Shown here piece by piece: positions 17,378 to 25,028 of a stretch of 64,000 nucleotides of DNA. The notes beneath the pieces are model-generated. The model searched no databases, was not told the DNA's origin, and saw only the letters and a list, made by a program, of their open reading frames with translations. Both the position numbers and the translations under genes were made by a program. The stretch's first letter is position 1; each line of letters opens with the position of its first letter. Source of the DNA: Corallococcus sp. EGB (GTDB taxonomy: Bacteria; Myxococcota; Myxococcia; Myxococcales; Myxococcaceae); assembly GCF_019968905.1 (NCBI RefSeq), contig NZ_CP079946.1:6173356-6237355 (forward strand), in the 5' to 3' direction.

Positions 17378-18976
17378 ATGAACGCGAATGCGGACACCGC
17401 GCCTTCATGGGTTCGCGCGCATGCCCGGGCGACGCCGGAGGCTCCGGCGGTGGACTCGCCGTGGGCGCGGCTCAACTACGCCCAGCTCGAAGCACGGATG
17501 CTCGCGCTCGCGGGACAGCTGCGTGCTTCGGGTGTGGAGCCCGGAGAGCGCGTCCTCATCGCCCTGCCCCTGGGCTGCGCGGCGGCGGTGGCGGGTCTCG
17601 CGGTGCAGGCGCTGGGGGCGTGCGCCGTGGAGCTGGACCGAGAGACGGGCGCGGACTCGCTGGCCAGCATCCTCGCGCAGACGGGCGCGCGGCATGCGGT
17701 CATCTTCGGTCAGGACGCGCGGCGCTGGACGGGGCGCTCGCAGCTCACCCACTTCTTCGTCGTGCACGGCTCGCGTCCACCGGAGCGCATGCTCGGGTTG
17801 CTGAGGCCCGCCGCGTGCGCGTGGTTGCAGGAGGACGGCGCGGTGGATCCGGAGGCGGGGGTCACGCCGCTGTCCGCCCTGCCCTCGCTGCCGTCGGATG
17901 CGCCCGCGTCCATCGTCTACACATCTGGCAGCACGGGGACACCTCGCGGCGTCGTGCAGACGTTCGCCAACATCTCCGCGAACACGCGCTCCATCGTGGA
18001 GTACCTGGGCCTCACGCCTCGCGACCGCGCGATGCTCATCCTTCCCCTGCACTACTGCTACGGGAAGAGCGTGCTCCAGACGCACCTGCGCGCGGGTGGC
18101 TCCGTGTTCCTGGATCCGCGCTTCATGTACCCGCAGGTCGTCCTGGAGGCCATGGCCACCGAGGCCTGCACCGGCTTCGCGGGCGTGCCCCTCACCTTCG
18201 AGCTGCTGCGCCGTCAGGCCGCCCCGGACTCGCTCGCGAAGTTGAAGCTGCGCTACCTCACCCAGGCCGGCGGCGGCATGTCTCCGGACACGGTGCGCTG
18301 GACGCGTGAGGCCTTCCACCCGGCGGAGCTGTTCGTCATGTACGGCCAGACGGAGGCCACCGCGCGGCTCTCCTATCTGCCGCCGGCGCGCGCCGCCGAC
18401 AAGGCGGGCTCCATCGGCCAGGGCATCCCGGGCGTCACGCTGGCCGTGGTCGCGGACGACGGCACGCCCCTGCCGGACGGCGAAGTGGGCCAGCTGGTGG
18501 CCAGGGGCGCCAACGTCACCCCCGGCTACCTCAACGCTCCGGACGACACCGCCGCCATCCTCCACGACGGCTGGCTGTGGACGGGCGACCTCGCGTGGCG
18601 CGACGCGGACGGCTTCTTCTTCCTCGTGGGCCGAGCGAAGGAGATCCTCAAGGTCGGCGGCCACCGCGTGAGCCCCGCGGAGATGGAGCACGTCCTCGCG
18701 CGCCACCCGGACGTGCAGGAGGTCGCGGTCGTGGGCGTGCCGGACGACCTGGGCGGCGAGGCCGCGTGCGCCGCCGTGGTCCTTCAAGCCGGCGCCAGCG
18801 CGCAGGAGGACGACCTGCGCCGCTTCTGCCGCGAGGCGCTCCCCGCCCACAAGGTGCCGCGCCACGTGCTGTTCATGGAGTCACTCCCGCGCGGGCCCAC
18901 CGGCAAGGTGCTCAAGGCCGACCTGCGCACGCGCGTGCTGTCTTCACTCTCTTCCCCTGAATCGAGGTCGCCGTGA
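17378..18976 (+). CDS. AMP-forming acyl/amino-acid ligase (ANL superfamily)
   Basis: The 532-residue enzyme has all core ANL motifs. A3 is IVYTSGSTGTPRGVV, A5 is MYGQTEATARL, A7/A8 is LWTGDLAWRDADG and GRAKEILKVGGHRVSP, and A10 is PRGPTGKVLKADL with the catalytic Lys. It adenylates a carboxylic acid and passes it to a thiol, here most likely the phosphopantetheine of the ACP at 15,072. ATG 17378 has GGGAGG seven bases before it. An in-frame upstream ATG overlapping asnB is rejected because the domain starts here. It overlaps the next gene by four bases (GTGA). Confidence 0.88.
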   Translation: MNANADTAPSWVRAHARATPEAPAVDSPWARLNYAQLEARMLALAGQLRASGVEPGERVLIALPLGCAAAVAGLAVQALGACAVELDRETGADSLASILAQTGARHAVIFGQDARRWTGRSQLTHFFVVHGSRPPERMLGLLRPAACAWLQEDGAVDPEAGVTPLSALPSLPSDAPASIVYTSGSTGTPRGVVQTFANISANTRSIVEYLGLTPRDRAMLILPLHYCYGKSVLQTHLRAGGSVFLDPRFMYPQVVLEAMATEACTGFAGVPLTFELLRRQAAPDSLAKLKLRYLTQAGGGMSPDTVRWTREAFHPAELFVMYGQTEATARLSYLPPARAADKAGSIGQGIPGVTLAVVADDGTPLPDGEVGQLVARGANVTPGYLNAPDDTAAILHDGWLWTGDLAWRDADGFFFLVGRAKEILKVGGHRVSPAEMEHVLARHPDVQEVAVVGVPDDLGGEAACAAVVLQAGASAQEDDLRRFCREALPAHKVPRHVLFMESLPRGPTGKVLKADLRTRVLSSLSSPESRSP

Positions 18977-19974
18977 CGATGAAGTTCTCCAAGCAGGTGC
19001 TGGAACTGGACTGGGAGGCCAAGGCCGCGTCGCTGTCCGACGGGCTCAAGGAGGCCGTCCTCAAGAAGCTGCGCAAGCGCGGCCTGGTGGTCGCCATCTC
19101 CGGCGGCATCGACTCCGCGTGCGTCGCCGCCCTCGCGGTGCGCGCGCTGGGGCCGGACCGCGTCTTCGGCCTGCTGCTGCCGGAGCGCGACTCCAGCGGC
19201 CTGTCCTCCCAGTTGGGCCGCGAGCTCTGCGAGAAGCTGGGCATCCAGTACACGCTGCACGACATCGCGCCCGTGCTGGAGGCCGCCGGGTGCTATTCGC
19301 AGCGCGACGCGGCGGTGCGCTCCGTGTTCCCGGCGTTCCAGCCGGACATGAAGTGGAAGATCGTCATGCACGGCGACCGGCTCAACACGGACGCCCTCAA
19401 CGTCTTCTACGTGGTGGTGCAGGTGGACGGGCAGGAGCAGCGCTTCCGCCTCACGCCCCAGGCCTACGTGCAGATCGTCGCCGCCACCAACTTCAAGCAG
19501 CGCGTGCGCAAGATGATGGAGTACTTCCACGCGGACCGGCTCAACTTCGCCGCGTCCGGCACGCCCAACCGCCTGGAGTATGACCAGGGCTTCTTCGTGA
19601 AGCTGGGCGACGGCTCCGCGGACGTGAAGCCCATTGCCAGCCTCTACAAGACGCAGACGTACAAGCTCGCGCGGCACCTGGGCGTCATCGACGGCATCCT
19701 CAACCGCGAGCCCACCACGGACACCTTCAGCCTGGAGCAGTCGCAGGAGGACTTCTACTTCTCCGTGCACTACTCGCAGCTGGACCTCATCCTCTGGGCG
19801 AAGAACCACGGCATCCCGCCCGAGGAGGTGGCCCCGGAGATGGGCCTCACGCCGCAGCAGATCCAGCGCGTCTACGACGACATCGACCAGAAGCGCCGCA
19901 CCACCGCGTACCTCCACGCGGCGCCGCTGCTGCTCGAGAGCGTGGATGAGCTGAAGCCCTTCAAGATCTCCTGA
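18973..19974 (+). CDS. NAD synthetase-like ATP-pyrophosphatase (NadE family homologue)
   Basis: The 333-residue protein has the PP-loop VVAISGGIDSACVAALAV. Near residue 195 it has GTPNRLEYDQGFFVKLGDGSAD followed by PIASLYKTQTYKLARHLGV, the family's deamido-NAD/ATP region. It lacks a glutaminase domain and would need free ammonia. It carries about 50 extra residues between the PP-loop and the GT motif (roughly 110-165). NadE normally amidates nicotinate adenine dinucleotide, but here the gene is last in a cassette with ACP, ligase and AsnB, so a different carboxylate is likely. GTG start overlaps the ligase stop. Confidence 0.8.
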   Translation: MTMKFSKQVLELDWEAKAASLSDGLKEAVLKKLRKRGLVVAISGGIDSACVAALAVRALGPDRVFGLLLPERDSSGLSSQLGRELCEKLGIQYTLHDIAPVLEAAGCYSQRDAAVRSVFPAFQPDMKWKIVMHGDRLNTDALNVFYVVVQVDGQEQRFRLTPQAYVQIVAATNFKQRVRKMMEYFHADRLNFAASGTPNRLEYDQGFFVKLGDGSADVKPIASLYKTQTYKLARHLGVIDGILNREPTTDTFSLEQSQEDFYFSVHYSQLDLILWAKNHGIPPEEVAPEMGLTPQQIQRVYDDIDQKRRTTAYLHAAPLLLESVDELKPFKIS

Positions 19975-19981
19975 AGCCGCT

Positions 19982-21040
19982 TCACCCGCCCCCGGAGCCG
20001 GAGGCCGCGTCGATGGTGTCCGCGGCCTCCACCCGGAGTCGCTCCTCCGGGGAGAATGAGTCGAACAGCAGCCGCTGCACCGCGGCCTGACGCGCGACGG
20101 GGTCCGGCTCGCTGCGGCCCAGCGCCTCGCGCTTCGCGCGGAAGTCCGCCAGCCGCTGCTTCCACTGCGCGCGCTCCGCATCCAGCGCCTCCAACCGCGC
20201 GGTGGCCTCCGGCCCCACGGTGGACAGCCGGTGCTGGTGCAGGTCCGCCGCCGTCGCCCCCGCCGCCAGCAACTCCTGCTCCACGGCCTGCTGCCGCAGC
20301 GGGCGCACGGCCTCCTCGCGGCTGGCGCGCACGTCCGGGGGCAACCGCTCCTCCAGCGCCGCCATGCGCTGCTCGCGCTCCTCCTTCGTCAGCGAGGCGT
20401 CCTTCATCAGCTTCAGCCGCTCCACGGCGACGGCGTCCACCGCCTCCTCCTGGCCGAAGAGTCCGTCGGCCACGCCCGGCCCCAGGTGCTCGCGGCGCAG
20501 CTTGCGCAGGGCCTCCAGGCGCTCGGCGGTGTCCATCGTGCCGGCGGAGCCCTTCGACGCCAGGCCCCGGGCGGCTTCCAGATAGGACAGGTAGTCGTCC
20601 AGCACCTGCGCCGCTTCGTCCATGGCGGCGGCGGGCAGCTTCTTCGCCCTGAGCGCCGCGAGGATGCGCTCGCGGATGAGCGATGCGGGCTCCTCGCCGG
20701 TGGCGGACAGGTAGTAGTTGAACAACCGGCGCAGGTCCGCGTTCGGCACCAGGTGCCCGGACGCATCCACCCCCACCGCGCCGTCCTCCTCCGTGTCCTG
20801 GAGCGACCCTGGCAGCGGCGGCAGCGGAGCGCCGGGCTGCACGGCCGGGCTCGGCGTCGCGGCGGCCCCGGGAACGGCGGGAGATGCGCCCAACGCCCGA
20901 GCCCCCTGCGCGGTGGGAACGGCGGACGGCGGGACAGCGGGTCCGGGCGCGTCCTCCGCCCGGACCTTCCACCACGAGAAGACGCCGGCACCCAGGAGGG
21001 CGCACAGCGCGACCACGAGAATGACGGCGCGGCTCTTCAT
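19982..21040 (-). CDS. lifO: Lipase-specific foldase (lipase secretion chaperone)
   Basis: The 352-residue protein has one N-terminal membrane anchor (residues 4-24) and a Pro/Ala-rich periplasmic linker. Then comes the Lif signature RRLFNYYLSATGE, close to the family consensus RxxFDYxLSAxGE. The rest is helical with many Arg/Glu/Ala, as in the Burkholderia foldase that wraps its lipase. It folds the lipase encoded 23 bases upstream. ATG 21040 is taken with AAGGAG upstream, because the longer open frame only reads through lipA antisense to its fold. Convergent with the NadE-like gene. Confidence 0.88.
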   Translation of the reverse strand: MKSRAVILVVALCALLGAGVFSWWKVRAEDAPGPAVPPSAVPTAQGARALGASPAVPGAAATPSPAVQPGAPLPPLPGSLQDTEEDGAVGVDASGHLVPNADLRRLFNYYLSATGEEPASLIRERILAALRAKKLPAAAMDEAAQVLDDYLSYLEAARGLASKGSAGTMDTAERLEALRKLRREHLGPGVADGLFGQEEAVDAVAVERLKLMKDASLTKEEREQRMAALEERLPPDVRASREEAVRPLRQQAVEQELLAAGATAADLHQHRLSTVGPEATARLEALDAERAQWKQRLADFRAKREALGRSEPDPVARQAAVQRLLFDSFSPEERLRVEAADTIDAASGSGGG

Positions 21041-21063
21041 GGCGGGGCGCTCCTTGCCGCGGG

Positions 21064-21993
21064 TTACAGGCCCGCGGTCTTCAGGCGGTTCGCCTGGGTG
21101 CGGAACACGGACGTCGGGTCGGTGAAGAACGCGGTGAGGCCCAGCACCTGGTTCACCTCGTCCAGGTGGTTCATGTCGTAGTTGTCGCGGATGACCGTGC
21201 CGAAGTGCGAGCTGCAACGGCCCACGAGGCCGTCGTTGGACTCGCTGTAGAAGAAGGACGACAGCTTCATGGCGTAGTCAGACGCGTCGAACAGGTTGGT
21301 GAAGGGATCCGTGCCGGACCAGGAGTAGTAGCGCTGGCCCTGGGTGCCCGTCGCCGCGCCGCTGCCGCAGGACGAGGTGGGGACGCCCGCGGGGAACTTC
21401 GCGGAGAACGCGGAGGTGCCCGTCTTCGTCAGCGCCGCCAGCGCGCCAAGCGCGTCCTGCGGCTGCGTGTGGCCGGACAGCAGGCCCAGCACCGTGCCCA
21501 GGTTGCTGGCGAAGTACGCCAGCACGCTCTCCGTGAACGAGCCACCCTTGATGTTGTTGCGCAGGTAGTCCGCCAGGTCCGCACCCTTGTGCGGAGACCC
21601 CACCGTCGTCACGGACGCCACCAGGTCCGGCCGCACCGCCGCCACGTAGCGCACGTCCAGGCCGCCGTGGCTGTGGCCAATCAGGTTCACCTTCTTCGCA
21701 CCCGAGCGCGCGAGCACGTCCTGCACCTGCGCCAGCAGCGCCTCGCCGCGCGCCTCGCTCGTGTTGAACTGCGGAACGTGCGTGATGTAGACCTTCGCGC
21801 CGCCCGACTTCAGCGTCGACTCGATGCCGTAGAAGTAGTCGAGCACCCCGAACAGCGAATCAAACCCCGCCATGCCGTGCGCCAGCACGATGGGGTACTG
21901 CGTCTGCGTGTACGTATCCGCGGCACGCGCGGGCTGCGCCCAGAGGGCAAGAACCGCGACAGTCAGAACGAGGGTCCGGACGGCGTTTCGCAT
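21064..21993 (-). CDS. lipA: Secreted triacylglycerol lipase, family I.1/I.2
   Basis: The 309-residue precursor has a signal peptide ending PARA. The mature part begins TYTQTQYPIVLAHGMAGFD, very close to Pseudomonas and Burkholderia lipases. The nucleophile elbow is NLIGHSHGG with Ser108. SVTTVGSPHKGADLADYL and MNHLDEVNQVLGLTAFF carry lid and catalytic-His regions. Two cysteines (SSCGSG and GRCSSH) match the known disulfide pair. It hydrolyses long-chain triglycerides after type II export and needs the foldase gene downstream. AGGAG is six bases before ATG 21993. Confidence 0.95.
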   Translation of the reverse strand: MRNAVRTLVLTVAVLALWAQPARAADTYTQTQYPIVLAHGMAGFDSLFGVLDYFYGIESTLKSGGAKVYITHVPQFNTSEARGEALLAQVQDVLARSGAKKVNLIGHSHGGLDVRYVAAVRPDLVASVTTVGSPHKGADLADYLRNNIKGGSFTESVLAYFASNLGTVLGLLSGHTQPQDALGALAALTKTGTSAFSAKFPAGVPTSSCGSGAATGTQGQRYYSWSGTDPFTNLFDASDYAMKLSSFFYSESNDGLVGRCSSHFGTVIRDNYDMNHLDEVNQVLGLTAFFTDPTSVFRTQANRLKTAGL

Positions 21994-22048
21994 ACAGGCT
22001 CCTGATGGGGGAGGACGGATCATCGAAGGGATTGACCCGCGAATCAGC

Positions 22049-22077
22049 CCATAAGGCGAGCGCTTGATAGAAATCAA
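22049..22077 (-). promoter_or_regulatory. Possible lipA promoter
   Basis: Read on the minus strand, TTGATT (22077-22072) and TTATGG (22054-22049) are 17 bases apart and lie 55 bases before the lipA ATG. The -35 box lies inside the inverted repeat listed next, so a binding protein there could block transcription. Confidence 0.35.
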
Positions 22078-22079
22078 GC
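22062..22079. repeat. Inverted repeat upstream of lipA
   Basis: GCTTGAT and ATCAAGC form a perfect 7-bp dyad around AGAA in the 279-base divergent region between lipA and the nucleotidyltransferase-like gene. It overlaps the predicted lipA -35 box and could be an operator. A weaker dyad TGTCC/GGACA lies at about 22109-22124. Confidence 0.4.
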
Positions 22080-22272
22080 CAACCTCAGAATTAACTGAAA
22101 AGCGTGTCATGTCCGAGTCAGGACAGACGCCCGCATGTCTCGCCTCCCCCTGCGACGCACCGCACAACAAAATCGAGACGCACCGCGCAATCGCATTTCA
22201 ACGCGACGCATCGTGGCTTCAGCGCCCCGCGTCGCGGTGGCAGCATGCGGCCCTTTTCAGAGGAGCACGCCC

Positions 22273-23058
22273 TTGGACAGCGCCGCCTATCAGGCCTTCA
22301 CCACGGAATTGACGCGCGCGGCCGACGCGGATGGCCGTTTCCGGGGGCTCGTGGCGCTGGGCTCGATGGCGGCGCGTGACTATGCGCCAGACGACTTCAG
22401 CGACCACGACTTCTTCGCCATCGCCTGGCCCGGGCACGCTGAAACATCGAGACAGGAGCGCGGCTGGCTGCCCCGCGCGGAGAGCATCGCGCTGGCGTTC
22501 CGCGAGACGGCCCACGGCTTCAAGGTCGTGTACCGCGACGGGCACCTGCTGGAGTTCGCGGTGTTCGAATTGGAGGAACTGTCGTACGCGCGCGTGAACC
22601 GCTACCGCGTGCTGGTGGACAAGGGCGGCGTGACGGAGCGCATGGACGAACGCGCGCGGGACACGGCGTCGGAGCTTCGGCGCACGGGCTCGGATGACGC
22701 GTGGCTGTTCGGGCAGTGGCTCACGCAGGTGCTGGTGGGCGTGGGGCGCCACGCGCGCGGCGAGGGGCTCAGCGGACGCGCGCGGCTGGACGATGCGGTG
22801 CGCCTCTTCTGCGTGCTGCTCGCGCGGCACGTCCCCTCCCCCGCGGGCTCGCTGCTGGACGGGTTGGATCCGGTGCGGCGCGTGGAGCGCGTGTACCCGG
22901 AGACCGGCGCGGAGCTCTCGCGAGCCCTGGAGGGCGACACGCCGGGGCTGGCGCGCACGCTCCTGCGGCTCGCGGAACGTGAGTTGTCCCACGTGCCCGG
23001 CTGGCCGCGCGACGGCGTGGCCGCAGTGAGGGAGCGGATCGAAGCACGGCACCGGTAG
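22273..23058 (+). CDS. Nucleotidyltransferase-fold protein, aminoglycoside adenylyltransferase-like
   Basis: The 261-residue protein has LVALGSMAARDYAPDDFSDHDFFAI near residue 30. This is the GS...D-x-D signature of pol-beta-type nucleotidyltransferases such as the AadK/lincosamide group. The remainder is helical (about 130-260). It could modify a small molecule or be a housekeeping enzyme of unknown target, and resistance should not be assumed. TTG 22273 is chosen because GAGGAG precedes it by eight bases and the family domain starts just after. An ATG at 22135 would add 46 atypical residues. Divergent from lipA. Confidence 0.6.
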   Translation: MDSAAYQAFTTELTRAADADGRFRGLVALGSMAARDYAPDDFSDHDFFAIAWPGHAETSRQERGWLPRAESIALAFRETAHGFKVVYRDGHLLEFAVFELEELSYARVNRYRVLVDKGGVTERMDERARDTASELRRTGSDDAWLFGQWLTQVLVGVGRHARGEGLSGRARLDDAVRLFCVLLARHVPSPAGSLLDGLDPVRRVERVYPETGAELSRALEGDTPGLARTLLRLAERELSHVPGWPRDGVAAVRERIEARHR

Positions 23059-23070
23059 GTGCGCGGTGCT

Positions 23071-23823
23071 TCAGGCCCGGGCGGAGTCCTGCTCCCGGGC
23101 GCTGTGCGCGACGATGAGCACGCGCTCGGGATGCGGCTGCTGGTGGGTCCACTCCTTGAGCGCGGTGAAGGGGTCGGGCGCGGGCGCGGCCGTGGACAGC
23201 TGCATGCGCGGCTGGTGTTCGAAGAAGAGATCCTCCGCGCCCAGGTTCTGGCCCTCCCATGTGCGCCAGCCGGGCAGCGGCTTGCCGGGCGCGGGCTGCA
23301 AGCCGGTGACGCTGAAGCCGCCGGCGGTGAAGACGCGCGTCAGGCCCACCAGCGTCGCGCCCGTGCCGAAGCCGCACACCACGTGCCTCACCGTGGGGAA
23401 GCGCTCGCGCACCTGCGCGCGCAAGCCCGCCGCCCAGGACTCCACGCACGCCACCAGGGCCCGGTTGGTGAGCTGGCGGGGCCAGCACCAGCCGTCGCGC
23501 TCCAGGGACCGCGCCTGGGCCAGGAGGTCCGCCATCGAGCCCGCCATCCTCACCTGCCCCTGGAAGCCGTGGGCGCGCAGGTACGCCTCGCCCGACGCGT
23601 CCGTCAGGGCCACCGTGGGCAGACCCCGCTCGCGGCCGAGGACGTCCAGCGCCAGCGCGCTCGACGCTCCGGAGGTCTCCACCAACCCACGCGAGCCCGG
23701 GGGCATCGCGGCCAGGTAGCGCGCGAAGGTGAGGTACTTGAGGCTGCCGGACGGCTGATTCCCGCCCCACAACACCACCGGACCGCCTGCCCGCGGACGC
23801 GACAGCGAAAACACTCCATGCAT
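23071..23823 (-). CDS. Divergent PLP-dependent enzyme of the cysteine synthase fold
   Basis: The 250-residue protein has GGNQPSGSLKYLTF, where Lys is the expected pyridoxal-phosphate anchor, and GFGTGATLVGLTRVF as the phosphate-binding loop. The usual SGNTG substrate loop is replaced by TSGASSALALD, and the protein is shorter than CysK (about 310). The reaction may therefore differ from O-acetylserine sulfhydrylation, and the substrate is unknown. ATG 23823 has AGGGG eight bases upstream; a longer start at 23976 or at an internal Met is possible. Convergent with the nucleotidyltransferase gene and divergent from lplA. Confidence 0.65.
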   Translation of the reverse strand: MHGVFSLSRPRAGGPVVLWGGNQPSGSLKYLTFARYLAAMPPGSRGLVETSGASSALALDVLGRERGLPTVALTDASGEAYLRAHGFQGQVRMAGSMADLLAQARSLERDGWCWPRQLTNRALVACVESWAAGLRAQVRERFPTVRHVVCGFGTGATLVGLTRVFTAGGFSVTGLQPAPGKPLPGWRTWEGQNLGAEDLFFEHQPRMQLSTAAPAPDPFTALKEWTHQQPHPERVLIVAHSAREQDSARA

Positions 23824-23960
23824 GGCCGACCCCTGGCGCTCGACCCGCGTCGCCGCGCGCGAGTCTTCCGAAACGAGGCCCCGCGCGGCCATCGCCCCCG
23901 GGACGGGCAGGATGTCCCCCGCTGGACGGCGCAAGTCCCTGCAAGCACGTGGCGGGCGGT

Positions 23961-23966
23961 TATGAT
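23961..23966 (+). promoter_or_regulatory. -10 box of lplA, leaderless arrangement
   Basis: TATGAT ends 8 bases before the lplA ATG, and no Shine-Dalgarno is present. A weak -35 candidate CTGCA is 17 bases upstream. Confidence 0.4.
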
Positions 23967-23974
23967 CCGCGCCC

Positions 23975-25003
23975 ATGTCTCAAGCCCCGCGCGTCCGCAT
24001 CCTCCTGTCGGAGACGTACAACCCCTGGTTCAACCTCGCGACCGAGGATTGGATCTTCCGCGAGTTGGACCCCTCCACCCAGACGCTCTTCCTCTGGCGC
24101 AACGACAACACGGTCGTCATCGGCCGCAACCAGAACCCCTGGTCCGAGTGCAACCTCACGCGCATGGAGCAGGACCAGGTCTTCCTCGCGCGGCGCACCA
24201 GCGGCGGCGGCGCGGTGTTCCACGACCTGGGCAACACCTGCTTCACGTTCCTGTCCGCGAAGGAGGGCTACAACAAGACGGCGAACGTCACCATCCTGCT
24301 GGACGCGCTGTCGCGGCTGGGCGTGACGGCGCAGGCCTCCGGGCGCAACGACCTGGTGATTCCGCTGGAGGACGGCCCCCGGAAGATCAGCGGCAGCGCG
24401 TACCGCGAGACGAAGGACCGCGCCTTCCACCACGGCACGTTCCTCATCCACGCCAACCTGTCGCGGCTGGCCCACTACCTCACTCCGCACCCGAAGAAGC
24501 TGGAGTCCAAGGGCAGCGCGTCGGTGCGCTCGCGCGTGATGAACATCCGCGACCTCCAGGCGGACGTCTCCCATGAGTCGCTGGTGAAGGCGATGATTGG
24601 CGCCTTCTGCGACTTCCACGGCGCCACCGCGGAGCCGGAGCTGCTGGAGCATTCCTTCCTGGAAGGCCAGCCGTCGCTCAAGCGCACCTTCGACCATTAC
24701 GCGTCGTGGGAGTGGCGCTTCGGCAACGCGCCCCGCTTCAGCCACCAGATGGTGGAGTACCTGTCGTGGGGCTTCTTCGAGGTCCACGTCGACACGGAGA
24801 ACGGACACGTCACCCGCGCGCAGGTCTTCTCGGATGCGCTCTACCCGGACCTCGTGCAGGATCTGCAGACGGCGCTCACCGGCAAGCCCCACAGCCGCGG
24901 CGGGATGCAGCAGGCCGTCGCCGAGGTCCGCGCCCGCCACCCCGCCCAGGAGCGCGAGCTGGCGGAGCTGGAGACGTGGCTGATGGGCCAGGTCGAGGTC
25001 TGA
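23975..25003 (+). CDS. lplA: Lipoate-protein ligase A
   Basis: The 342-residue enzyme attaches free lipoate via lipoyl-AMP to E2 and GcvH proteins. It has ARRTSGGGAVFHDLGNTCF, DLVIPLEDGPRKISGSAYR with the catalytic Lys, and FHHGTFLIHANL, matching the BPL/LplA catalytic fold. A C-terminal accessory domain (about 245-340) gives it E. coli LplA length (about 338). A -10-like TATGAT sits 8 bases before the ATG, so translation is probably leaderless. It is divergent from the PLP enzyme and convergent with the WxxGxW gene. Confidence 0.93.
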   Translation: MSQAPRVRILLSETYNPWFNLATEDWIFRELDPSTQTLFLWRNDNTVVIGRNQNPWSECNLTRMEQDQVFLARRTSGGGAVFHDLGNTCFTFLSAKEGYNKTANVTILLDALSRLGVTAQASGRNDLVIPLEDGPRKISGSAYRETKDRAFHHGTFLIHANLSRLAHYLTPHPKKLESKGSASVRSRVMNIRDLQADVSHESLVKAMIGAFCDFHGATAEPELLEHSFLEGQPSLKRTFDHYASWEWRFGNAPRFSHQMVEYLSWGFFEVHVDTENGHVTRAQVFSDALYPDLVQDLQTALTGKPHSRGGMQQAVAEVRARHPAQERELAELETWLMGQVEV

Positions 25004-25028
25004 CCCGGCCCACCCGCCGTCACTTCAT

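Noticed and set aside
22273..23058. Antibiotic resistance gene
   Set aside because: Only the general nucleotidyltransferase motif is visible, which does not define a drug substrate.
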